Positions 8,656-18,185 of a stretch of 64,000 nt of DNA are shown in pieces (positions within the stretch are counted from its first letter, which is position 1; the number at the start of each line of letters is the position of its first letter). A model generated the notes under the pieces. The model was not told where the DNA came from, did no database searches, and worked only from the letters and a program-made list of their open reading frames with translations. The translations under genes were made by a program, and so were the position numbers. This DNA is from Lacimicrobium alkaliphilum (GTDB lineage Bacteria; Pseudomonadota; Gammaproteobacteria; Enterobacterales; Alteromonadaceae): contig NZ_NISX01000016.1 of assembly GCF_002591895.1 (NCBI RefSeq), forward strand, positions 52,578-116,577, in the 5' to 3' direction.

Positions 8656-8943
8656 ATGACGTTAAAGTTGATAGCCATTTTAATGGTTCTTGCTCCTTCG
8701 TTATTGATTTTGCTGATAGTAAAGGTTGCTAAGATAACAGGTGTCTATTTTTTTCTGGCAGTTTTTATACTCAGTTACTTGTTTATGTATCCAGTGGAGT
8801 TAATTTACTGCTACTTCGTGGGAGGCTGTGAGCCGCATCATTTGAATGCACTTGGTAAAAAAATATATTACATATTAGTGGTGATCACGACATTAATAGG
8901 GCAATTAGTAGTTCAAAAGTATCTAAAAAAGAACAAAGTGTAG
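8656..8943 (+). CDS. Small membrane protein of unknown function
   Basis: This 95-residue protein is mostly hydrophobic. There are three likely membrane segments (about residues 4-26, 29-52 and 71-86), a short loop with YCYFVGGCEPHH near the middle, and a lysine-rich tail (KYLKKNKV). The start is supported by a purine-rich stretch (AAGAGGTAAAGGG) ending just before the ATG at 8656. The gene is AT-rich compared with its neighbours and stands alone, which is compatible with recent acquisition. I do not recognise the family. It could be a small transporter component, immunity protein or uncharacterised inner-membrane protein. Confidence 0.55.
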   Translation: MTLKLIAILMVLAPSLLILLIVKVAKITGVYFFLAVFILSYLFMYPVELIYCYFVGGCEPHHLNALGKKIYYILVVITTLIGQLVVQKYLKKNKV

Positions 8944-9070
8944 TGATTTTTCCGAAAACGCAGTGCTAGCTCAAACAGAATCAACTAAAGGTCAGTTTTT
9001 GGCTTGCTACTGACGGTCAGATATAGGTGCCCTCCCATGCAAAAAGTGTCAGAGCCTGTATGAGTCAGAG

Positions 9071-9100
9071 CACCTGAAATGTGTTAGTCCACTTCAGGTG
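9071..9100. terminator. Stem-loop between the small membrane-protein gene and the acyl-CoA ligase gene
   Basis: CACCTGAA at 9071-9078 pairs with TTCAGGTG at 9093-9100 around a 14-base loop. It lies about 25 bases beyond the stop of the ligase gene (minus strand) and downstream of the plus-strand small gene. The convergent arrangement suits a shared terminator. U-tracts are poor on both sides. Confidence 0.35.
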
Positions 9101-9125
9101 TTCAATTTATATAGGTGAAGGGGTA

Positions 9126-10694
9126 TTAATCTGTTTTAAGCATGCGTTTTAATATTTTACCCACAGGTGACTTTGGCAGTTCATCAACCACCTTGATGGT
9201 TTTGGGGATTTTATATGCCGCCAGATGTTCCCGGCAGTGTTTAAGAATGGCTTCAGTAGTAACTATGTCGTCTTTGAGTACCACAAAGAGTTGCACTGTT
9301 TCACCTGAATCCTCAGTTTTTCCACCTGTAACAGCGCACTCCTGCACGCCATTTATGCGGTTAACGACCTGTTCGATCTCGGCTGGATAAACATTAAATC
9401 CGGATACAATAATGACATCTTTTATGCGATCAACAATATACACAAAGCCGTCTTCATCTATTCTGGCGATATCTCCAGTGGCCAGCCAGCCATCTTTGAG
9501 TGCCGAGTTCGTGGCTTCGGGGTTGTGCCAATACCCCTGCATTATCTGATCGCCTTTGAGATGCAATTCGCCTTTCTCTCCCACCTTAAGCTCCTGCCCA
9601 GAGTCTCCGACAATCTTAAGCTTAATACCGCCTATCGGTTTACCTACTGAACCCTCTCGTCGGCATTGTTCACCGCTGTTTAAGATGACGCCGGCCGAGG
9701 ATTCGGTTAATCCGTAACCCTCATTAATTTCGCAAGCTGTCAGCGCATGCCAACGTTTAGCAATATCAACATCAAGCGCCATACCGCCAGACAAGGTGAA
9801 TTTTAATGCTGAGAAATCCAGTTTCCGGAATCCCTGGTCCTGACACAGTGCACTGAACAATGTGTTGATACCTACAAAAAGCGTGAATCGGGTGTTTTCT
9901 AAGGCGCTGGTAAATGAGTTTATATCTCTGGGATCACTGATCAGAATACTGGTGACACCATAGGCTACACCCAGCACGATATGTGCGACGAACGCGTACA
10001 CATGGTAAAGCGGTAACGGCGCTACAAATGTCTCATTGCCGGGCTCAAAAATGCCCGTGGCATTCCAGAAACCCCGGGCAGCGCTGATAAGGTTGTGATG
10101 GCTCAGTATCGCACCTTTAGACAGTCCTGTAGTACCACCGGTGTATTGCAATAGCGCCATATCGCCCGGCTCAGCCACGACAGGCTGGAAATGACATTGG
10201 CTGCCTTGTTCCAGGGCATCATGATAATCCACCGCGCTGATATTCAGACGTTCAAGGGCTGGTGGCAGGTTGTTCAGGTAAACAAGCGTTGAAATGTCCG
10301 TCTCACTGAGCAAAGACGAAACCAGTTCAATGGAGGAGCTCAGCAAAATTAGCGCTTTAGCGCCCGAGTCTTTATACAAATGGGCGAGTTCAGTTTTTGT
10401 GTACAGCGGGTTGACGTTAACCACCACTAAACCGGCACGCAGCGCACCCCAGGTCAACACAGGATAAGCGATACAATTAGGTAACTGAATGGCGATTCGA
10501 TCACCTGGCCTGAGATCAGTATTGGTTTGCAGGTAAGCCGCAAACTGCCTCGAACCTTGCTCAAGTTCCAGGTATGTGATGCTTTGTGTTGCGCATTTAA
10601 ACGCCACTTTATGTTTAAACTCGTTACAGCCTTTATCAAAGATCGCTTGTAGTGTGTCGGTTGCAGATACCGTTGCGCTGTCAGTTGTTTTCAT
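9126..10694 (-). CDS. AMP-dependent acyl-CoA synthetase (long-chain fatty acid-CoA ligase type)
   Basis: A 522-residue ANL-superfamily enzyme. It has the AMP-binding P-loop YTGGTTGLSKGA near residue 185, the GYGLTESS motif and the TGDIARIDEDGF hinge region. RIKDVIIVSGFNVYP is followed by the C-terminal PKSPVGKILKR with the catalytic lysine. The family activates a carboxylic acid to an acyl-adenylate and then to acyl-CoA in the cytosol. It lies 70 bases downstream of an acyl-CoA dehydrogenase gene on the same strand, so the pair probably activates and then desaturates a fatty or related acid. Chain length cannot be read from the sequence. Confidence 0.9.
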   Translation of the reverse strand: MKTTDSATVSATDTLQAIFDKGCNEFKHKVAFKCATQSITYLELEQGSRQFAAYLQTNTDLRPGDRIAIQLPNCIAYPVLTWGALRAGLVVVNVNPLYTKTELAHLYKDSGAKALILLSSSIELVSSLLSETDISTLVYLNNLPPALERLNISAVDYHDALEQGSQCHFQPVVAEPGDMALLQYTGGTTGLSKGAILSHHNLISAARGFWNATGIFEPGNETFVAPLPLYHVYAFVAHIVLGVAYGVTSILISDPRDINSFTSALENTRFTLFVGINTLFSALCQDQGFRKLDFSALKFTLSGGMALDVDIAKRWHALTACEINEGYGLTESSAGVILNSGEQCRREGSVGKPIGGIKLKIVGDSGQELKVGEKGELHLKGDQIMQGYWHNPEATNSALKDGWLATGDIARIDEDGFVYIVDRIKDVIIVSGFNVYPAEIEQVVNRINGVQECAVTGGKTEDSGETVQLFVVLKDDIVTTEAILKHCREHLAAYKIPKTIKVVDELPKSPVGKILKRMLKTD

Positions 10695-10764
10695 GATTGC
10701 CTCAAAGATTATTAACGTCCCGGGTCAAACGTCAGCGATGAAAGAGCATCGCCGACAGTAAGTT

Positions 10765-12558
10765 TCAGAATTGTTCAGGGGTAATTTCCATTAAACTGGC
10801 TGCGCCCGACTGAATGGTTTGCTTCAATGTGGCGGTGCGAGGTAATAGTCGCTGGAAGAAAAAGCGGGCAGTGCTGATTTTACTGAAGTAGAGATCTCTG
10901 TCCTCAGCTCCCGTCTCCAGCTTATCCATTGATACCTGCGCCATTCTGGCCCAGAAGTAAGCAAGGATCGTGTAACCGGAGAACATCAGAAAGTCCACCG
11001 ATGCCGCGCCAATCTCTTCCGGATCTCTGGCGGCAGACTGGCCAATAGATGTAGCTAATTCAAGCCATTGCGTTGTTGTCTCATGCAACGGTTGGGTAAA
11101 CTCCTGCATTGGCTGGTTAGCTTGCTGAGACTGGCAAAACTCAAAAATAATGTTGCTGAAATTGGTCAGTAATGCACCTTTAGAGCCTAAGACTTTTCTG
11201 CCAATAAGATCCAGTGCCTGTATCCCTGTGGTGCCTTCATATAAGGTCGAAATTCGGCTATCCCGTTGATTTTGCTCCATGCCCCATTCTCTTATATAGC
11301 CGTGCCCACCGAATATTTGCACGCCATGATGGGCAGCTTCACATCCCAGCTCGGTCATAAAGCCTTTACAGACAGGCGTAAGCAATGCCAGCAACTGCTT
11401 AGCTTGTTCCCGTGACGCTTCTGTTTTCGCGTGTTCAGACAGGTCTAATTGCTGGGCTACGTAATAAGCGAACGCACGGAAACCCTCAGCGAAAGACTTA
11501 ATGGTTAACAGCATGCGACGCACATCAGGATGAACGATAATCGGATCTGCCGGACCATCAGGATTTTTCGCCCCACTGAGAGAGCGCATCGCCAACCTTT
11601 CCTGTGCATAGGGAACCGCGCCCTGATAGGCAACTTCTGCATGCACTAACCCCTGTAGTGCCGTAGTCAGACGCGCAGAGTTCATGAATGTGAACATCGC
11701 CTGCAGACCCTTATTGGGCTTACCGATGAGGTACCCGGTGGCACCGTCAAAATTCATTACGCAGGTTACAAAGCCATGTATGCCCATTTTGTGCTCTATA
11801 GAGCCACAACTTACGTTGTTTTTACCTCCCAGACTCTGGTCGTCATTCACCAGCAATTTGGGAACCACAAAAAGCGAGATCCCGGCGCTGCCCGCAGGAG
11901 CGTCAGGTAAACGGGCGAGCACGATGTGAACAATATTTTCTGCCATATCGTGCTCTCCACAGGAAATAAATATCTTGGTTCCCGTTAAGCGATATTCATT
12001 GCCACAAACGGGTATCGCTTTGGTTTTAAGCTGGCCCAAATCAGAGCCACAATGGGACTCCGTTAAGCACATTGTTCCTGTCCATTGACCACTGACTAAG
12101 TTCGGTAAGAATCTCTCCTTCAGCTCGTTACTGCCATGGTTCAATAAGGTCTTAATCGCCCCTTCTCTTAACCCCGGATAACCTGACCATGCCGGGCAGC
12201 TACTGCTGATAAGTTCAGTCAGTACAATATTCATGGACTCGGGCAGACCTTGTCCGCCGTATGACTCCGGCATCGCCAAAGCAGGCCAGCCACCTTCACA
12301 ATATTGCTGGTAGGCTTGTTTATATCCCGGAGGTGTGGTGACGCCCTCTGCACTCCAGACACAACCGGCTTGATCGCCGACGGCATTCAGTGGCGAAATC
12401 ACATTTTCTGAGAACTTTGCTGCTTCTTCGATGATCGCGGTCTGAACCTCATCGTCGACTTCGGTAACGCTATCCAGTTGTTTGTAATGCTCTGAAAAGC
12501 CGAGTAAATCGTCCATGACAAATCGTATATCCCGAAGCGGGGCTTTGTAGGCGGGCAT
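10765..12558 (-). CDS. Acyl-CoA dehydrogenase, large type
   Basis: The 597-residue product has a distinctive N-terminus (MPAYKAPLRDIRFVMDDLL) typical of the longer bacterial acyl-CoA dehydrogenases, an FAD/substrate motif MCLTESHCGSDLG, and a catalytic-base segment ISTLYEGTTGIQALDL. A C-terminal extension of about 110 residues follows the dehydrogenase core. The enzyme introduces a trans-2 double bond into acyl-CoA with electrons passed to ETF. It is upstream of the ligase gene (9126-10694) in the same orientation and is probably cotranscribed with it. About 285 bases separate its start from the next plus-strand gene, leaving room for a promoter. Confidence 0.92.
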   Translation of the reverse strand: MPAYKAPLRDIRFVMDDLLGFSEHYKQLDSVTEVDDEVQTAIIEEAAKFSENVISPLNAVGDQAGCVWSAEGVTTPPGYKQAYQQYCEGGWPALAMPESYGGQGLPESMNIVLTELISSSCPAWSGYPGLREGAIKTLLNHGSNELKERFLPNLVSGQWTGTMCLTESHCGSDLGQLKTKAIPVCGNEYRLTGTKIFISCGEHDMAENIVHIVLARLPDAPAGSAGISLFVVPKLLVNDDQSLGGKNNVSCGSIEHKMGIHGFVTCVMNFDGATGYLIGKPNKGLQAMFTFMNSARLTTALQGLVHAEVAYQGAVPYAQERLAMRSLSGAKNPDGPADPIIVHPDVRRMLLTIKSFAEGFRAFAYYVAQQLDLSEHAKTEASREQAKQLLALLTPVCKGFMTELGCEAAHHGVQIFGGHGYIREWGMEQNQRDSRISTLYEGTTGIQALDLIGRKVLGSKGALLTNFSNIIFEFCQSQQANQPMQEFTQPLHETTTQWLELATSIGQSAARDPEEIGAASVDFLMFSGYTILAYFWARMAQVSMDKLETGAEDRDLYFSKISTARFFFQRLLPRTATLKQTIQSGAASLMEITPEQF

Positions 12559-12869
12559 GTTTTTATCTCCGTTACATCTGCAAAGTGAAAGAGGATGAAC
12601 AGGCTATGCTGTGAGTACTCATTCAGATTATGGTGGGTTTGTTAATGAAAGTAACATTAATACAGCAAGGTATCATAAAGCAAGTTAGAGTTTTTGGTGT
12701 GCATTGCAGTAGTGGTGTGGAATGGATTGCCGGCGTTATTTGTGACCGTACACATAATGTCACGGTGCATTATATTCACCCATTTTTACCGATCATTAGT
12801 GCGATGTTTGGAGAAGTCCGGATCACTGCCTATATTTAAACGATGTTTTCGATGAAGGGAGCACAAGTC
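12559..12869. other. Intergenic region between divergent genes
   Basis: This stretch holds the promoters of the minus-strand dehydrogenase gene and the plus-strand gene at 12870. A 69-codon open frame at 12630-12839 lacks a ribosome-binding site and recognisable features. An imperfect repeat TTAATG/CATTAA with a 7-base spacer lies at 12642-12660. Nothing else is supported. Confidence 0.4.
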
Positions 12870-13328
12870 ATGAGTAACTTCTCCGATGTGCGTGAAATGC
12901 TGATGCATAACAAAGGATTACATTTGAGAACGGCACAGTTTTACAGGGGCTTGGCTGACCAGAACAGTGACACCCGGACAACCATGTTGCTGAATACCTT
13001 GTGTAAGCACGAAGTGGGGCTTGCAGAGGAGCTTAAGCGGTATATGGAACAAGCCCCCGATAAAGTTCTCAACACCTATATCCAATACGACAGGCGTAAA
13101 GACAGCGACAGTCTGTTTGATATCCATTTTGATCCGGCCAGCTGTGAACAATCCGATGTCGAAAAACTGGCCAGTAAAGTGGATGACTATTTTTGCGAAC
13201 TCTACGAGGAGCTGGCGCAAGCGGCGGATGTTCAGCCTGTCAGTGAGATGTTCGATAACCTGTATGAACATCTGGTGGAAGAAAAGAAGAGACTGTCGAA
13301 AGACCTTTCTTCATTATCTGATATCTGA
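12870..13328 (+). CDS. Small helical protein, possibly ferritin-like, function unknown
   Basis: The start at 12870 is chosen because GAAGGGAG (12854-12861) precedes it at good spacing; an in-frame ATG at 12843 lacks one. The 152-residue product is predicted to be nearly all alpha-helix, with pairs of acidic residues and histidines (LHLRTAQFYRGLAD, LCKHEVGLAEELKRYMEQ, YEELAQAADV). That pattern recalls ferritin-like four-helix bundles, but a complete metal-ligand set is not evident. It lies about 250 bases upstream of nuoA in the same direction, so it might share regulation with the respiratory operon, though a separate promoter is likely. No known gene name applies. Confidence 0.6.
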   Translation: MSNFSDVREMLMHNKGLHLRTAQFYRGLADQNSDTRTTMLLNTLCKHEVGLAEELKRYMEQAPDKVLNTYIQYDRRKDSDSLFDIHFDPASCEQSDVEKLASKVDDYFCELYEELAQAADVQPVSEMFDNLYEHLVEEKKRLSKDLSSLSDI

Positions 13329-13389
13329 CTCACCACTGGGGTTAAATTGCTCTCCCTCAGCACTCAGCGACCGCAAGCCTTGCCAATTT

Positions 13390-13403
13390 TTGATCTGCAA
13401 CAA
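13390..13403 (+). promoter_or_regulatory. Possible FNR-type site upstream of nuoA
   Basis: TTGATCTGCAACAA matches the FNR consensus TTGAT-N4-ATCAA at 9 of 10 positions. It lies about 185 bases before the nuoA start and about 20 bases upstream of a TTGACG element (13425-13430). Oxygen-dependent control of nuo is known in enterobacteria. The match could be chance in a promoter region. Confidence 0.35.
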
Positions 13404-13575
13404 TTTGTTTTTAAGGGTTTTTCTTTGACGATCCAGGAATTATGGTCAATCCTTACATGAGTCCCTGAAGGGGTAGCAGTGGTAGATATCTCCAGGGTAA
13501 ATCAATCATAACCCGCTGATGCAGGGCAGAAAGTATCACGTGACTTGCGTCAGTTCTGTCAGAACGGAGATTGAC

Positions 13576-13977
13576 ATGCAGCAGGCACTGGCCGAGCTCT
13601 GGCCGATAATAATCTATTTTGTCTCAACGATGGCTCTGCTGACCGGCGTCATGCTGCTTTCTTCTGTATCAGGCCCGAGAAGCCGCGGGCATTCCACCGA
13701 ACTGCCTTACGAGTCCGGGATTCTTTCCTACGGTGGTGCCAGGGTCAGATTCGGTAATCACTTTTTTCTGTATGCGATTTTTTTCGTTATTTTCGATCTC
13801 GAAACCCTGTTTCTGTTTGCCTGGGCTATTGCCTTTGAACAGGTGGGTCTGGCCGGGTTTATCGAAGCGGGCATTTTTATTCTGATTCTGATGATTGCGC
13901 TGTTGTACCTGTGGCGGGTCGGCGCATTGGATGTCATTACAGCCAAGACCAGGGAGCAAAAATGGACTGGACACTGA
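13576..13977 (+). CDS. nuoA: NADH-quinone oxidoreductase subunit A
   Basis: This 133-residue membrane subunit has three transmembrane helices with the conserved loop LPYESGI between the first two, and [22 protein letters not shown]. It helps anchor the peripheral arm of complex I and lines the quinone-site region. ACGGAG at 13563-13568 sets the start at 13576 rather than the in-frame ATG at 13519. It is the first gene of the nuo operon and overlaps nuoB by 16 bases. Confidence 0.93.
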   Translation: MQQALAELWPIIIYFVSTMALLTGVMLLSSVSGPRSRGHSTELPYESGILSYGGARVRFGNHFFLYAIFFVIFDLETLFLFAWAIAFEQVGLAGFIEAGIFILILMIALLYLWRVGALDVITAKTREQKWTGH

Positions 13978-14603
13978 GTGATCCGAACAAGTTAAGCCGC
14001 CAGATACCCAGTGCCGAGGTGGAGGTGCGTGAACAGGTTAAGCGGTCGGTCATGTTTTCTAGTCTGAATAAGATGATTAACTGGGGCCGAAAGAATTCTA
14101 TCTGGCCGATGAACTTCGGTCTTTCCTGTTGTTATGTGGAAATGGCTACGGCTCTGACCAGTCGCCATGATATCGCACGTTTCGGTGCGGAGGTGATCCG
14201 TGCCACTCCCAGAGAGGCCGATCTGCTGGTGATATCCGGCACGGTGTTCAGGAAGATGGCACCCGTGGTCAAACACCTCTACGACCAGTTACTGGAACCC
14301 AAATGGGTTATCTCTATGGGGTCCTGCTCCAATTCCGGTGGGATGTATGACATTTACTCTGTGGTTCAGGGGGTAGACAAATTCCTGCCGGTGGATGTCT
14401 ATGTACCAGGATGCCCGCCCCGACCAGAAGCGCTGATGGAAGGACTATTACTATTGCAATCCGCCATTGGCAAAGAGGAGCGACCGTTGTCCTGGATGGT
14501 AGGAGATCAGGGCGTCAGCCAGGTAGAAAAGCCCAGTCAACGGGATCTTAAGCATGCTGCCCGGGTCACTGCCACCGATCTGACACCTCCGGACAGAGTC
14601 TGA
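13962..14603 (+). CDS. nuoB: NADH-quinone oxidoreductase subunit B
   Basis: The product (213 residues) carries the four cysteines that bind cluster N2, the last iron-sulfur centre before quinone: the adjacent pair C56-C57 ([10 protein letters not shown]), C122 (GSCSNSGG) and C151 (VPGCPPRPE). The start at 13962 matches the family N-terminus (MDWTL) and follows GGGAGC; it lies inside the end of nuoA. The stop is 1 base before nuoCD. Confidence 0.95.
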   Translation: MDWTLSDPNKLSRQIPSAEVEVREQVKRSVMFSSLNKMINWGRKNSIWPMNFGLSCCYVEMATALTSRHDIARFGAEVIRATPREADLLVISGTVFRKMAPVVKHLYDQLLEPKWVISMGSCSNSGGMYDIYSVVQGVDKFLPVDVYVPGCPPRPEALMEGLLLLQSAIGKEERPLSWMVGDQGVSQVEKPSQRDLKHAARVTATDLTPPDRV

Positions 14604-14604
14604 T

Positions 14605-16359
14605 ATGAGTATTGCCCGTAGCTTTTCTATACGCGAAGAACTCAGTACAGTCATACCCGATCTCAATCTGATTGATGAGCAGTGTGTTGACGGTATTGAT
14701 ACCTTCTGGGTACCCAGAACCCGCTTATTGCTGGTTGCCGAAGCGCTGCGTTTCAGTCTGAAAAAGCCGTTTAGCTTTTTGTATGATCTCACCGCAATAG
14801 ATGAAACCCGGCGCGAGTCGGGTGCTAAGCAGGTGATGCAGGATTTTACCCTGGTTTACCTGCTGCGCTCTTATGATCGCAATAAAGACGTCAGGCTCAA
14901 GGTGGCGCTGGCTGAACAGGACAAGAAAGCCCCGTCAGTCTGCAAAGTGTGGCCCAATGCGAACTGGTATGAACGGGAAGTCTGGGATTTGTTTGGTATT
15001 GAGTTTCAGGGCCATCCCTGTCTGCGTCGCATTATGATGCCCACTTCCTGGCAGGGGCACCCCTTGTGCAAAGAACATCCGGCTCGTGCTACCGAGATGG
15101 GCAAGTATAGCCTGCCAGACGATATACGTGATTTTGAACAGGAAGCACTGCGTTTTGATCCCAAGGCCTGGGGGCTTGAGCCCACGGGCCGGGATGAGGA
15201 GTTTATGTGGCTGAACCTTGGCCCTAACCATCCTAGTGTGCACGGCGTGTTTCGCATTATGCTGCAACTGGAAGGTGAGCAGATCGTTCAGGCCATTCCT
15301 GATATTGGTTATCACCATCGCGGCGCTGAGAAAATGGCTGAACGCCAGAGCTGGCATTCTTATATTCCCTATACAGACAGGATCGACTACCTGGGTGGGG
15401 TAATGAATAACCTGCCATATCTGATGGCGGTGGAAAAACTGGCTGGCATTGAGGTTCCTGAACGGGCCAGAGTCATTCGCGTGATGATGTGCGAGATCTT
15501 CCGTATCCTCAGTCACCTGTTGTTCTACGGCACCTTTGCCCAGGATATTGGTGCCTTGTCGCCAATCTTCTATATGTTTGTCGATCGGGAGAAACTGTTC
15601 ACCATCGTCGAAGCCATTACCGGCGCCCGTATGCACCCTAGCTGGTTTCGGATCGGTGGTGTCAGCAGCGATTTACCCCGCGGTTGGGACAGACTGATTC
15701 TGGACTGGCTGGATGAAATGCCCAAACGACTGCACGACTACGACAAAATGGTCATGGATAACGCTCTGGTGAAGCAACGCACCGTCGGCATTGGTCGTTA
15801 TGATACGGCTACGGCTATTGAATGGGGTGTCACGGGCCCGGGTTTGCGGGCAACCGGGTTTGACTGGGACCTGCGTAAACAGCGTCCCTACAGTGGTTAT
15901 GAGAATTTCGATTTCGACGTGCCGGTGGCCGAAAACGGCGACAGTTACGACCGGTGCAAGGTCAGGGTGGAAGAGATCCGTCAGAGTATGCGGATTATTC
16001 GCCAGTGCGTCGACAACATGCCGTCCGGCCCTTATAAGGCGGAGCATTCGCTGACCACTCCGCCGGTTAAGGACAGAACCATGCAGGACATTGACACCCT
16101 TATCCCGCATTTTCTTGGTGTTAGCTGGGGGCCGGTGATCCCTCCCGGTGAAGCGATGGCAGAGGTAGAAGCCACCAAGGGCAGCAACGCGTATTACCTG
16201 ATCAGCGATGGCAGTACCAACAGCTATCGTACCCATATTCGTACGCCCTCATTTCCTCATTTACAGATGATTCCGGTAATGGCCAGAGGCCAGATGATTT
16301 CCGACCTGATTGCCACGCTGGGGAGCATCGACTTTGTGATGGCGGATGTAGACAGATGA
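14605..16359 (+). CDS. nuoCD: NADH-quinone oxidoreductase fused subunit C/D
   Basis: A 584-residue fusion of the 30-kDa (NuoC, about residues 1-185) and 49-kDa (NuoD, about 195-584) subunits, as in enterobacteria and other gammaproteobacteria. NuoC shows [18 protein letters not shown]. NuoD begins with [15 protein letters not shown] and contains [12 protein letters not shown], which forms part of the quinone-binding pocket with NuoB. It starts 1 base after the nuoB stop codon and overlaps nuoE by 4 bases. Confidence 0.95.
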   Translation: MSIARSFSIREELSTVIPDLNLIDEQCVDGIDTFWVPRTRLLLVAEALRFSLKKPFSFLYDLTAIDETRRESGAKQVMQDFTLVYLLRSYDRNKDVRLKVALAEQDKKAPSVCKVWPNANWYEREVWDLFGIEFQGHPCLRRIMMPTSWQGHPLCKEHPARATEMGKYSLPDDIRDFEQEALRFDPKAWGLEPTGRDEEFMWLNLGPNHPSVHGVFRIMLQLEGEQIVQAIPDIGYHHRGAEKMAERQSWHSYIPYTDRIDYLGGVMNNLPYLMAVEKLAGIEVPERARVIRVMMCEIFRILSHLLFYGTFAQDIGALSPIFYMFVDREKLFTIVEAITGARMHPSWFRIGGVSSDLPRGWDRLILDWLDEMPKRLHDYDKMVMDNALVKQRTVGIGRYDTATAIEWGVTGPGLRATGFDWDLRKQRPYSGYENFDFDVPVAENGDSYDRCKVRVEEIRQSMRIIRQCVDNMPSGPYKAEHSLTTPPVKDRTMQDIDTLIPHFLGVSWGPVIPPGEAMAEVEATKGSNAYYLISDGSTNSYRTHIRTPSFPHLQMIPVMARGQMISDLIATLGSIDFVMADVDR

Positions 16360-16874
16360 AAATAGCCATCAGAACGTTCAGCTATCAGGATCACCTTAAT
16401 GAGGCAGAAATACAGGCCATTGAAAAGGCCTGTGCTGATTACGAACAGCGTCCGGCAGCGGCCATTGAGGCACTGCAGATAGTGCAAAAACAGCGCGGTT
16501 GGGTGGATGATCCGTGTTTGCAGGCTGTGGCTGAATTATTAGGGATGTCAGATGCCGAACTGGAAGGTATTGCCACATTCTACAATCATATTTATCGCCG
16601 GCCGGTGGGACGTCATGTGTTGCATTTGTGCAATAGTATCAGCTGTTGGCTGAGTGATGTGGATGAGCTGGCTGATCACCTCAGAGGAAGACTGCAAGTT
16701 GAGTTTGGGCAGACCAGCGCCGATGGAGGCATCACGCTTTTGCCTAACGTTTGTCTGGGGTGTTGTGACAAGGCACCGGCCATGATGCTTGATGGAGAAC
16801 TGATTGAAAACCTCAGTAAGGAGAAACTGGATCAGATCCTGAGCAAATTGCATCAGGGAGGTGAGAATGGATAA
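16356..16874 (+). CDS. nuoE: NADH-quinone oxidoreductase subunit E
   Basis: A 172-residue thioredoxin-like subunit of the NADH-oxidising module. It binds the 2Fe-2S cluster N1a through cysteines in LCNSISCWL (C-x4-C) and [10 protein letters not shown] (C-x3-C). The additional cysteine in the second motif (CLGCC, where E. coli has CLGNC) is a small deviation. It overlaps nuoCD by ATGA and nuoF by 8 bases. Confidence 0.94.
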   Translation: MKIAIRTFSYQDHLNEAEIQAIEKACADYEQRPAAAIEALQIVQKQRGWVDDPCLQAVAELLGMSDAELEGIATFYNHIYRRPVGRHVLHLCNSISCWLSDVDELADHLRGRLQVEFGQTSADGGITLLPNVCLGCCDKAPAMMLDGELIENLSKEKLDQILSKLHQGGENG

Positions 16875-18135
16875 GCCACTTACTGCCACTTTGAATATTG
16901 AACAGCCTTTGGATCTGGATCAGTACAGAAATAAAGGGGGTTATCAGGGTTTTGCCAGGGCACTGGATCTCACACCTGAGGAGGTACAGCAGCAGGTAAA
17001 AGAGGCCAACCTGCGGGGCCGCGGCGGTGCAGGCTTTCCGACCGGTATGAAGTGGGGGTTTGTGCCCATGGGAGAGGATAGCCCGGGTCGCAAATATCTG
17101 GTTTGCAATGCCGATGAGATGGAGCCCGGTACGTTCAAGGACCGATGGTTGATGGAAGGTGCACCACATTTGCTGGTTGAGGGAATGATGATTGCAGCGT
17201 ACGCCATTAGCGCATCTGTAGCCTATCTGTTTCTGCGCGGTGAATACCGGCTGTGCGCCACACGGTTGGAAAAGGCTATCCGGGAAGCGGAACAGGCGGG
17301 TCTGCTGGGTGAAAACATCCAGGGAAGTGGGTACTCACTAAATTTGCATCTTCATACCAGCGCTGGCCGCTATATCTGCGGAGAGGAAACAGCACTGCTC
17401 AACGCGCTGGAGGGCAAACGAGCCCATCCCCGTGCCAAACCTCCTTTCCCACAGGTTGTCGGTCTGTTCGGTCAGCCCACAGTGGTTAACAATGCTGAGA
17501 CCCTGTGCAATATACCAGGGATCCTGCGCCAAGGGCCAGCCTGGTACCAGGACCTGGGCCGTGGCGAAGATGCCGGCACAAAGATTTACGGAATCAGCGG
17601 CCGGGTCAAAAACCCGGGTTTATGGGAGTTGCCTATGGGGGCGCCCGCAAAAGAGATTTTCGACCTGGCGGGGGGGATGCAGCATGGCCTCAAACTACGG
17701 GGCTGGCTTCCCGGTGGCGCCTCAACGGATTTTTTACTGCCCGAGCATCTGGACACGCCTATGGAATACGATGCCATTGCCGAAGCGGGAAGCCGTCTGG
17801 GTACGGGGGGCATTATTGCTCTGGATGACAAACACTGCCCGGTGGGTATGGTGTTGAATCTGATCCGCTTTTTCGCTCAGGAGTCCTGTGGGTGGTGTAC
17901 TCCCTGCCGGGATGGTCTTCCCTGGGCATCGGAGATCCTCAATCGAATCGAATCGGGACGCGGATCACAGGAGGATCTGGATGAACTGCAGAGACTTTGT
18001 GATTTTATGTGGATGGGCAAGACTTTCTGCGCTCTGGCACCCGGTGCAGTAGAGCCTATGAGCAGCGCGATGAAGTACTTTGCCGATGATTTTCAGCAAC
18101 ATATCGATAAGGGATGTTGCCCTTATCGGCATTAA
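16867..18135 (+). CDS. nuoF: NADH-quinone oxidoreductase subunit F (NADH- and FMN-binding)
   Basis: The product (422 residues) has the glycine-rich NADH/FMN motif LRGRGGAGFPTG. The N3 4Fe-4S ligands follow in ESCGWCTPCRDG, with the distal cysteine in KTFCALAPGA. It oxidises NADH and passes electrons via FMN to the cluster chain. ATG 16867 is preferred over GTG 16861, since GGGAGG at 16856-16861 then sits 5 bases upstream. Confidence 0.95.
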   Translation: MDKPLTATLNIEQPLDLDQYRNKGGYQGFARALDLTPEEVQQQVKEANLRGRGGAGFPTGMKWGFVPMGEDSPGRKYLVCNADEMEPGTFKDRWLMEGAPHLLVEGMMIAAYAISASVAYLFLRGEYRLCATRLEKAIREAEQAGLLGENIQGSGYSLNLHLHTSAGRYICGEETALLNALEGKRAHPRAKPPFPQVVGLFGQPTVVNNAETLCNIPGILRQGPAWYQDLGRGEDAGTKIYGISGRVKNPGLWELPMGAPAKEIFDLAGGMQHGLKLRGWLPGGASTDFLLPEHLDTPMEYDAIAEAGSRLGTGGIIALDDKHCPVGMVLNLIRFFAQESCGWCTPCRDGLPWASEILNRIESGRGSQEDLDELQRLCDFMWMGKTFCALAPGAVEPMSSAMKYFADDFQQHIDKGCCPYRH

Positions 18136-18185
18136 TCAGATCAGTGAAGATGACTGATACAGGTGCAAATAAAACAGGTAGAGGA

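Noticed and set aside
12642..12660. TTAATG/CATTAA repeat before the 10765-12558 dehydrogenase gene, as a second copy of the 8246-8261 palindrome.
   Set aside because: The spacer is 7 bases instead of 4 and the inner bases differ, so a shared regulator is not supported.
12630..12839. 69-codon open frame on the plus strand.
   Set aside because: No ribosome-binding site, no recognisable domain, and it lies in a divergent promoter region.
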